From NCBI GenBank assembly GCA_030581615.1, contig JAKTTT010000034.1, positions 175,470 through 239,469 of the forward strand: DNA of 64,000 nucleotides, given 5' to 3'. Source of the DNA: Alloascoidea africana (taxonomy: Eukaryota > Ascomycota > Alloascoideomycetes > Alloascoideales > Alloascoideaceae). The notes below the pieces were generated by a model. That model was not told where the DNA came from. It did not search any database and saw only the letters and a program-made list of their open reading frames with translations. The translations under genes and the position numbers were made by a program. Shown piece after piece: positions 57,443 to 64,000 of this stretch; position 1 is the first letter of the stretch; the number at the start of each line of letters is the position of its first letter.

Positions 57443-58039
57443 ATGGTGCACGAAATCACATCCGATAACGAGTATGAAAAACTGACGTCGTCTGGTTTGG
57501 TATTGGCTGAGTTTTACGCTCCGTGGTGTCCTTATTGCAAAGTTCTTGGCCCTCAGCTCGAGAAAATTGAAACTGAATACACACCAGACGTTGCGTTTAT
57601 AAAGGTAGACGTTGATAATTTCCAAGATCTTTCGAACAAGGAGGAAGTAACGCACATTCCTGATTTGAGATACTATCTAGATGGTAAACTTGTGAAGAAG
57701 CAGCTTGGTCCCTCTCCTCATTTGATCCGAGCTACGCTTGATGAATTACTTGCTTCTAAAGGCGGTGATTCTCTTGGCGAGAAACTCTTGGTAACCGAGA
57801 GTCAAGATGTCAGCCCAGTTTTCACTGCAGAAGACGGTTATGACGAAAAGAAGTTTCTAAATTCCTTGTCTGACTTGGAGGCGAATAGAAGATCTTTTTT
57901 GCAAAGAAGGGATATTGAGAATAGAGCTACTGAGTCTTATAAACAACGAGTCATCCGTGTTCTGCTTGTTCTGGTTCCTGCTGTTCTAGTCTTGAATTTT
58001 TTGAAATCAATTTTTCATGTCGCACTGTTAGTGGATTAG
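57443..58039 (+). CDS. Thioredoxin-like protein with C-terminal membrane anchor
   Basis: Protein of 198 residues. The thioredoxin fold covers about 1-105: VLAEFYAPWCPYCK with the redox pair Cys29/Cys32, IKVDVD, and HIPDLRYYLDGK with the cis-proline. The active site is CPYC, the dithiol motif usual in glutaredoxins, rather than CGPC or CGHC. There is no N-terminal signal sequence. The last 30 residues contain a hydrophobic helix (VIRVLLVLVPAVLVLNFL), so it is probably tail-anchored with the redox domain in the cytosol, or less likely in another compartment. An Arg-rich stretch precedes the anchor. A codon two positions upstream of the ATG is TTG and was not used. Substrates are unknown. Confidence 0.82.
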   Translation: MVHEITSDNEYEKLTSSGLVLAEFYAPWCPYCKVLGPQLEKIETEYTPDVAFIKVDVDNFQDLSNKEEVTHIPDLRYYLDGKLVKKQLGPSPHLIRATLDELLASKGGDSLGEKLLVTESQDVSPVFTAEDGYDEKKFLNSLSDLEANRRSFLQRRDIENRATESYKQRVIRVLLVLVPAVLVLNFLKSIFHVALLVD

Positions 58040-58825
58040 GTATGGCATTTGCCTCAATTCGAACGAACAATTTGGCCTGGGAATTTTTATATAAGCATTT
58101 AGTATATTGGGATTTTATTTCTTGGCTTTGTCTTGAAAAAGCTCTTTAGTATCTATGTCGTTGTGGCCGTCTAAGAAATGTCAATTGTTTTACATTTATC
58201 CACAAAATATTGGATTAAAGGGCAATGCTAGAGTTTTAAAACAAACTGAGAACGCTCAGTACGCGAAATGGATCTAGTTGGTTCTGTATCAATAGATGTG
58301 GAGTTCATGATAGTCTGATTAGAGTACTAAAGCTTCGCTTTCCTTTGAAGCCACATTTAACGCAATTACAGATGCGATTTTCAGGATCATTCAGTAGGTT
58401 CCCCTCGCTCATTAACAACAGCAGTAGTTATGGCCTTTGATTGTTTCAATCCTTTGTATGAAGAGACAGCCCAAGTACTCTTACTCGGAAATATACACAC
58501 ATTGGATGTACCTTCCCTTAAATGACAATTCAGGAATCTTTAGACGGTGATTGAAACGGCATATAGTTCCTCCGTTTAAAGTAAACTAAAACCTACCTTC
58601 AATTTAAAAAGAAAAGAAGAACAGAAAGTTGGCATTTGCACAATCAGCATAGTAGAAATTGGATATGTTCTGGACAGTCCATTTTAAGCATTAATTGAGA
58701 GGTTTGGGGTGCTTTTAGAAAAGTGGTCCACGTTTCCTCGGATTACTATGGAGGTGCGGAGGTTGAGGTGGGATGAAGATCAACTCCCAAATCTACCAAG
58801 CCTAATACTTCAAACACAATATAGA
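58040..58825. other. Intergenic between thioredoxin-like gene and APT1
   Basis: A/T-rich. The reading frame of APT1 exon 1 is open upstream to a GTG at 58709, with an in-frame ATG at 58748, but this extension is unconserved. The sequence TTCAAACACAATATAG just before 58825 looks like an acceptor, so a 5'-leader intron is possible. Confidence 0.45.
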
Positions 58826-59706
58826 ATGTCAGCCAATCTATACCCTGCACTACGCTATCTGAAGCCAAAAGCGACTGGAGCGATCATTTTTTTGCACGGC
58901 CTTGGAGATACGGGCAGGGGGTGGGAATTTCTTTACGAAGCTCTCATTCAAGCGCCAAAGTTCCAAACAGTCAATTTTGTCTTCCCCGATGCTCCCATTA
59001 AACCTGTTACTGCGGTAAGCACGAAGGGATAGAAAGTTAATAACCTAAATCTCATAATCGCCTAACCAGATGCTCTAAATTTTAGAATATGGGAATGAGA
59101 ATGCCAGCTTGGTAAGCGATTCAATCCTAGTAGTTGACAAGATTGCGTAACTAATTCTGAGATCAACCAATAGGTTTGATATTTACGAATTCGGGAATAT
59201 CAACGCCAAACAAGATCTTGATGGAATACTTGCTTCTTCTGAAACTGTTAAGAAACTCATTGAGGAACAAGTTGGTTATGGAGTTGATCCTAAGAGGATT
59301 GTCGTCGGAGGTTTCAGCCAAGGTGCTGCACTTGCCTTAACGGTTAGTCCCATGTTCGAATTAGTGTCTCTTTGTTCTAAATCTAACATTCCCAATTGCT
59401 CATTTGCAGACTTCCCTTATTGTTGAACAAAAGTTGGCTGGGTTTGTATCACTGTCTGGATTTTTACCAGGTTCACAGTATCATCTGAAAAAGGGACCAT
59501 CGACTGTGAACAAAGATACACCAGTGTTTTTTGGACACGGAACTGCAGATCCAGTAGTTGCTATAGATAATGGCAAAAGATCAGCAAAGTTCCTTGAAGA
59601 CCTTGGCTTTTCTGATGTGTCTTGGAATCAATATGCTGGAATGGTCCATAGTGCTAGCCCTGAAGAACTACGAGATCTCATCAATTTTTTGCAAAAGGTT
59701 TTCTAA
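58826..59706 (+). CDS. APT1: Acyl-protein thioesterase 1 (lysophospholipase/carboxylesterase family)
   Basis: Cytosolic alpha/beta-hydrolase of 226 residues that removes palmitate from proteins; it opposes enzymes such as Pfa4. Four exons: 58826-59014, 59086-59111 (26 bases), 59174-59342 and 59410-59706. Junctions restore [21 protein letters not shown] and ALALT/TSLIV. Motifs are [16 protein letters not shown], the nucleophile Ser120 in GFSQGA, Asp175 in HGTADPVV and His208 in GMVHSA, completing the triad. Intron 3 has a GTTAGT donor. Length fits the family. The in-frame ATG at 58748 would add 26 residues and is considered less likely. Confidence 0.94.
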
Positions 59707-60905
59707 AGAAACTCTGAGATTAGATGCTGAAACGATCCACTTGAACAATACTATTAGGGAGATCTCTTTACTAAGACATGATTTTCAGACGCTTGTTCTT
59801 CAATTTCGTGTAGAGACATAGAAGAATATGATAATACTTATTTGTTTCTGCAAAATCAGTAGTGAATGAATGTACTCCACTATTCCGTCTCAAGTCGTTG
59901 GAAGGCGAGATTTTTCTTATCATTTCAAACATAATTCCCGAGAGGAGTTCTCTTTTTAGAGCCAAAGCTACTATGAGATTATGGTGAATGAATTGTAGCT
60001 CCGATTCCAACAGCTAGAACTCGACAAAGAGCCTGGTGAATAGCATGATCAGAATTATGGTGAAATGCTTGAAAAGAAAGAGGCAATACTCTAATCGGAT
60101 TGGTCACCCTTTTTATGCTGCTCCCAAAAAAAGTAGTTCTTCAATTGATACACCTGATACACAGAGAACTTTGTTCAGTGGTTCAGGCCAACCCAGATAT
60201 GAGGAGCATTTGTACCATGAGCAAGAGGTTCTTCCGGTTGTTCTTGTAGTAAGCTTTTTTTGAAGCTAACACACAGCATGAAGTGCCCTGTGTATTAACA
60301 GATAAACAATAATCTAAACACAACTAACACTGCAAGTGGAAATTGCGAGATACTCTATGTTAGTGGCTTTGTATACAATGAGAGAACAGATAACAACTTT
60401 TGATGCCATGCTTATGCTGAGATATTAAATATCTTGGTTCCAATTTTGCTATTTGATAATCTGTAAAACTACATAAGAGCTCCTTTATAAACAAAAATTC
60501 AGATAGGTGGGCATTCGCTAGTGTATGTATCGCTCTTGGGCATTGTTTCAGCATGGTTGAAAAATAGTTCCACTTCTGTAGGCGAGCCTTGAATTGTTAC
60601 ACAATCGGCGCTTCTGACCACAAGCTTATCAACTCCCCATCCCTTCTTCAGCTTTGATACACAATTCTCTTCCGTTTTTGGTTTTCATTTACAGATTTTG
60701 CTCTCCTAACCTTTGTTGTAGCAGGCAGAGTCTAGAGAAGCGTAGTCCCAGATACATAGGTAGCCACTAATTGATTGAAACCCAATAAAAATACAATATA
60801 TTGTTCCAAGACTAGTGTGTTTAATGTGTCTGCCACCAAAAAAAACTTATTCTAGTGGAATTCGGCTTCTAACCGTCTCAAAAAAGTAAAATTTATCTAT
60901 GATGC
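59707..60905. other. Intergenic between APT1 and tRNA-Val
   Basis: A/T-rich with frames under 85 codons on both strands. A minus-strand stretch around 59990-60143 stays open (FHHNSDHAIHQALC...) but has no ATG and no family match. Nothing else supported. Confidence 0.45.
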
Positions 60906-60910
60906 AAAAA
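60906..60910 (-). terminator. Pol III terminator of tRNA-Val
   Basis: A run of five T on the minus strand directly follows the tRNA discriminator base, the usual RNA polymerase III stop. Confidence 0.8.
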
Positions 60911-60984
60911 TGATTCGACCCAGGATCGAACTGGGGACGTTCTGCGTGTTAAGCAGATGCCATAACCAACTAGACCATCGAACC
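60911..60984 (-). tRNA. tRNA-Val (anticodon AAC)
   Basis: The 74-base minus-strand sequence folds as a full cloverleaf. Acceptor GGTTCGA pairs with TCGAATC (one G-T pair) and the discriminator is A. The D arm contains TGGTCTAGTTGG (A box). The anticodon stem TCTGC/GCAGA holds the loop TTAACAC (anticodon AAC, valine). The T arm is CCCAG/TTCGATC/CTGGG (B box GTTCGATCC). No intron. The AAC anticodon is expected to be read as inosine-AC. Retroelement debris lies on its upstream side. Confidence 0.97.
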
Positions 60985-61471
60985 GTCTCTTTGTTTTGAA
61001 AGAGATGCTGAAGAGGATGTAAGAAATGAGAAGAAAAGAAGGACACAAAGGCTGGTTACCTTTGTTGTTACATGAGTTATATTAACACTTCGGTTTGCAC
61101 CTAGAAGTGAAGTACATTGAACAATGACAATTGCATGAAAGTACATCAAAGGAAAACTGAACTCACAAAGGAAAAGGGAGTTCAGGAAGCAATCAAAGAA
61201 TTGTCATTATTGATTTAGAAGTTATTTAGGAACTATATAAGAAGCTTGCGTCTCCCTGAGATGGAGTAAAAGTATCAGAAGTTATTAATAGTTATCAAGA
61301 AGTTTTAATGAGAAATCGTTTACCGGATTATCTCTCTCTTTCTCTCTTGAAAAGCCGTTCTCTATCTTAGAGTTACAACTTTCAGTATTCACCTCGCGCC
61401 AGAAGACGATCTGTAACATGTCTTATAATGAAACTCTTATTTTACCAATATTAACTTCTTTCTGTTTTCTC

Positions 61472-61558
61472 TTTACGAAATTCTACTTATAATATTCTTT
61501 CACTTTACGAGATTCTACTTATCATATTCTTTCATTTTACGAGGATCTACCTATATTT
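61472..61558. repeat. 32-bp tandem repeat, about 2.7 copies
   Basis: Units at 61472-61503, 61504-61535 and a partial one at 61536-61558 all begin TTTACGA and continue TTCTACTTAT with a few substitutions. Located in the repeat-rich DNA upstream of the tRNA. Confidence 0.85.
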
Positions 61559-61581
61559 GTCTGTTTATTTTAAAGAACCTT

Positions 61582-61623
61582 GTTATGAATGACTTGTCAA
61601 TCATTCATCTAATCATTCATAAC
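61582..61623. repeat. 11-bp perfect inverted repeat (possible LTR start)
   Basis: GTTATGAATGA at 61582-61592 is exactly complementary to TCATTCATAAC at 61613-61623. The preceding T makes a TGTTAT start, as in fungal Ty-type LTRs, and a TATA-like CTATATAAATGGG follows at about 61728. A solo LTR beginning here is plausible; its 3' end is not certain (a hairpin at 62073-62104 is a candidate). Confidence 0.5.
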
Positions 61624-61819
61624 TTTATTGGGATATATCGAAACTCTTCAACAGATTCTCGATATATTGACTGATTCCCACTTTATTAATCGATCTATTT
61701 GTATTACTTCTTTGTATAAGTCAGAAAGCTATATAAATGGGATGGAATCCCCTATTTTTATAAGAAAACAAGATATTTCATATTAAGAACTCCCCCCATT
61801 AAAAATCATTACATGTTTT

Positions 61820-61910
61820 GTGAAGGTTTCTTCGCAAACCTTCAAGGGTTCACGCTTGGAACCCTGGTCTAACCATCAGGACCCTTGAAGGTTTGTGAAG
61901 AAACCTTCAC
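61820..61910. mobile_element. 91-bp foldback/MITE-like element
   Basis: Terminal inverted repeats of 30 bases (61820-61849 and 61881-61910; one mismatch) begin GTGAAGG and end CCTTCAC, enclosing a 31-base spacer. A 7-base direct repeat ATGTTTT flanks the element (61813-61819 and 61911-61917), consistent with a target-site duplication. It has no coding capacity, and no transposase family can be assigned. The structure would also form a strong RNA hairpin if transcribed. Confidence 0.65.
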
Positions 61911-62072
61911 ATGTTTTGTAAGAATTCTGATTCTTACTCTTTGTTTGTATAGCACAAATGATCACATTTGTAAATTGAATACTGATGATGTGTATTTAAA
62001 GTTAGTTTCTGTAGTTTCTTGTTCTTTTCTACAAGTTACCTCAATATAGGTTTTAAGAACCAAACCACAACC

Positions 62073-62104
62073 TAAGAGTTCAGAGCTGAGGCTCTGAACT
62101 CTTA
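62073..62104. repeat. 13-bp perfect hairpin followed by T-run
   Basis: TAAGAGTTCAGAG (62073-62085) and CTCTGAACTCTTA (62092-62104) pair perfectly around a 6-base loop, then nine T follow. A related palindrome, GAGTTCAGAACAG..., ends just before the second primer-site-like motif at 63957, suggesting a family feature of LTR 3' ends. Confidence 0.75.
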
Positions 62105-62466
62105 CTTTTTTTTTAAGAGTCAGTCTAAGAGACATTCAATGATGGGATCAGGGGGAAGTGATGAGATCAAGAAAGGGCGGTAACGGATGGGTTCTGGGAA
62201 GGTAGGCTTACGCTTTTAGTGGTAGTGGTAGAAGTTGTTTAAGTTGTTTTTTATTCTTCTTGCTTTCTCTATATCACTAGCTACGAGAAGTCTTTATATA
62301 GTTTTCAGCATTCATGATATAGTCGCTGGATGACAGAATCTAGTTGTTAGGAGTTTGGTCCGTGAAAATAGTCTGTAAAAAGCTTGATTTATTAGAAATG
62401 AGAGAAAGGCTCTTCTTATATAGACAGAACTACATATATACCAAATATGGTAAGACAGTCTTCGGG

Positions 62467-63058
62467 TGTTATGAGTCATCTCATTATAACACTTCAGCGG
62501 CTGTTGCTAATCATCTAAGTTAAAACTAAATATTATAAATCAAATCCATCATTATCAGTTGTCACAACTCCAAGTCATACGACACGGCTGTATAACTGAA
62601 TAAAGATCATATGTTGGCAAAGCCAGCGCGAGGTAGCTGGCAAGGGTCTTAACAGTTAAACCAGAATTCCAAGCGTGAACCTTTGAAGATTCGTGAAGAA
62701 GCCTTCACAATTTTTTCAAGAAAACACACTAAATCAGATCTTCTGGATATGAGATTACTTCAGAATAAGCAATCATATGGCACAAAGTGTTTGCTTGAAA
62801 GAGAAAGTCCACCGTGGTAGAATTTTCAGTAGCAAGACCTTAATATTTGGTATATAGCTGTTGTTTTGGGTATATTTAGGATGCATAGTTGATTTAGATA
62901 TTTTGAAAGCACTACTAAAATGAGCCTGGAAAAGGGGATAAGGAAGAAAAAGAATAAAAAAAACTTTAATTTTGAACTTGCCACAACAACTCTCTTGAAC
63001 GCTCTCTTTTGACCTTGAACATAATAGCAATAGGAACTTGAAACCTATTATTGTTACA
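62467..63058 (+). mobile_element. Probable LTR (5' LTR of gag element)
   Basis: Begins TGTTATGAG and ends TTACA, two bases before a primer-binding-site-like TGGTAGCG; TG...CA ends and position are those of an LTR. Length would be 592 bases. No matching 3' LTR is available in the window to confirm the boundaries. It contains a decayed copy of the foldback element (62641-62708). Confidence 0.5.
62641..62708 (-). mobile_element. Decayed second copy of the foldback element (68 bp)
   Basis: Aligns without gaps to 68 bases of the reverse complement of 61820-61910, including TTCCAAGCGTGAAC, with 12 differences, all transitions. The other terminal arm is missing. Confidence 0.7.
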
Positions 63059-63060
63059 TT

Positions 63061-63072
63061 TGGTAGCGATGC
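63061..63072 (+). promoter_or_regulatory. Retroelement primer-binding-site-like motif, copy 1
   Basis: TGGTAGCGATGC two bases after the presumed LTR end. The first eight bases are complementary to the 3' end of yeast initiator tRNA-Met (CGCTACCA), the primer of Ty1 and Ty3. The gag ATG overlaps this motif. Confidence 0.55.
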
Positions 63073-63843
63073 CAGATTCAGAGAACACCATCGAAGAACC
63101 TAGACTAGAATCTATGGAACAATTAACAGAATTGAGATTTCTCCAAGAAATGGGAGGAACAATGAGAGCAATGTATGATACATTAAATCAACAACAAAGG
63201 GTTATAAAGGCTCTTGTTGAAAAAATTAAAAGTTTCCTCGACTATCCAAGAAGAAACAAGAAAGAAGCTAAACAAAATATCTGATCCTTCAAGAAAGATG
63301 ACGATGCCTTTCAAGCCTCGGATCAAGACCTTTTCCGGAAAACGAGATATACCAGAAGTCAACAACTGATTGGAACAAGTCGAATCATCGCTTGCGATAT
63401 TTCAAGTCTCTCATCATTCCGAAAGATCAGCCTGGGCCAGATACTTTATGGCACCGGCATGCCATAGATGGCTTGAAGAAAGCTCTGAAAAATTCTCAAA
63501 TTGGGCGTCCTTCAAGGAATCCTTTCAAAAAAGATTCTACCCCGACAATTATGTTGGGTACATCACGAAGAAACTCTGGAGTGCTATACAAAGAATCACC
63601 GTAGCAAACTTTGCAGAATACTTCCGACACTGTGATGTGGCTCTTCCTCAAGCAGCCATGTCCCTTGAAGTCCGAAAGGAAATGTTTTTGAATGGACTGA
63701 AGCCCACGGTCCTGTCGCATTTAATCAATTGTTCTTTCGGAACAAAGAATGAAATTACAAAATTATGTAAGAATTATGATTCTTATGAAGAAAAGGCTCA
63801 GTATAATCAAGAATGGTGTAATAATGAGACTGAAGCCAATTAG
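63069..63843 (+). pseudogene. Broken retrotransposon gag gene
   Basis: The first frame starts at the ATG at 63069 and ends in a stop at 63282-63284. The gag homology then continues in the +1 frame (from about 63240, MPFKPRIKTFSG), is cut by a TGA at 63367-63369 where relatives have tryptophan, and runs from 63370 to 63843. The last part shows the Retrotrans_gag pattern: APACHRWLEESS, NWASFKESFQKRFYP, ITVANFAEYF and EVRKEMFLNGL, closest to Ty3/gypsy-type Gag. No zinc knuckle, protease, reverse transcriptase or integrase follows. So the element is either a decayed or a gag-only non-autonomous copy. Confidence 0.8.
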
Positions 63844-63954
63844 TATAAATAGAACTTTGTTTGTATTTTTAGTTTTCTTCTTCTGAAGCTACTTAATGAC
63901 AATCTTTTGAGCCATAAACTTGAGAGTTCAGAACAGAGGTTCTGTTCTCTCACA
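63844..63954 (+). mobile_element. LTR-like end abutting a second primer site
   Basis: Directly after gag there is a TATA-like TATAAATAG, then a palindrome (AGAACAG/CTGTTCT, 63930-63948) and an ACA end two bases before TGGTAGCG. This repeats the layout at 63028-63061 (palindrome, ACA, two bases, TGGTAGCG), indicating a second LTR junction, perhaps a tandem or nested copy. The 5' boundary is unknown. Confidence 0.4.
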
Positions 63955-63956
63955 TA

Positions 63957-63968
63957 TGGTAGCGATGC
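63957..63968 (+). promoter_or_regulatory. Retroelement primer-binding-site-like motif, copy 2
   Basis: TGGTAGCGATGC, identical over 12 bases to the motif at 63061 and again two bases after an ACA terminus. A new element would begin here and continue beyond the window; the following frame has an early stop. Confidence 0.5.
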
Positions 63969-64000
63969 TCTAAAAGAGATCGTGATCAGTTTCTCTTTCT

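Noticed and set aside
62073-62114. Hairpin plus T-run as a bacterial-type terminator
   Set aside because: The context is a eukaryotic repeat region; the hairpin is better explained as part of an LTR-like end.
1-64000. Prokaryotic defence systems, CRISPR arrays or operons
   Set aside because: All recognisable genes are nuclear eukaryotic with spliceosomal introns; no regularly spaced direct repeats of CRISPR type are present.

Overview
The window is nuclear DNA of an ascomycete fungus, most likely a yeast from a lineage that still has respiratory complex I. The evidence is seen directly. Genes are split by short introns (about 50-180 bases) with GTAAGT/GTATGT-type donors and CTAAC/TACTAAC-type branch sites, usually 10-25 bases before the acceptor AG. 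The proteins are fungal (Pfa4, Cdc5, Sin3, Tsl1/Tps3-like, a WOPR regulator, Mix17). A nuclear 49-kDa complex I subunit excludes Saccharomyces and Schizosaccharomyces. CTG reads as leucine in the invariant LRGSG stretch of that subunit, so a CUG-Ser or CUG-Ala code is unlikely. I cannot name the genus.

Layout. From 1 to 28.6 kb the genes are packed: dynein heavy chain (-), a THADA/Trm732 tRNA-methylation partner (-), a NIPA-type transporter (+), eIF1A with a 9-base microexon (-), a catechol-O-methyltransferase-like enzyme (-), a trehalose-synthase regulatory subunit (-) and a queuosine-salvage glycosylase (-). From 28.6 to 40.6 kb lies a roughly 12-kb gene-poor tract. Its one clear gene is a WOPR-domain transcription factor (32.9-34.5 kb), with a long leader carrying uORFs and simple repeats. 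One candidate unrecognised three-exon gene sits at 36.8-37.5 kb. From 40.6 to 59.7 kb the genes are dense again: PFA4 (+), SIN3 (-), CDC5 (-), TOP1 (+), 49-kDa complex I subunit (-), MIX17 (+), a mitochondrial J-protein (-), a tail-anchored thioredoxin-like protein (+) and acyl-protein thioesterase APT1 (+). The last 3 kb begin with a tRNA-Val(AAC). Upstream of that tRNA is a nest of retroelement and foldback-element debris: a broken gag, LTR-like sequences, two primer-binding-site-like motifs, a 91-bp inverted-repeat element with a second decayed copy, and terminal hairpins.

Themes. Several neighbours share a cellular theme. The 49-kDa subunit and MIX17 are divergent mitochondrial genes sharing a 223-bp promoter, with a mitochondrial J-protein next. 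CDC5 and TOP1 share a 293-bp divergent promoter. THADA/Trm732 and QNG1 both concern tRNA modification, and PFA4 and APT1 are opposite sides of S-acylation (writer and eraser), though these last two pairs are not adjacent. I see no prokaryote-like operon, CRISPR or defence system. The least explained parts are the gene-poor flanks of the WOPR gene with isolated GC-rich pockets, the candidate gene at 36.8-37.5 kb, the Pfa4 protein that has lost two zinc-ligand cysteines, and the repeat cluster upstream of the tRNA. All gene models were spliced by eye from frame, splice signals and family knowledge. Most ends are exact, but initiator choice is uncertain where noted.
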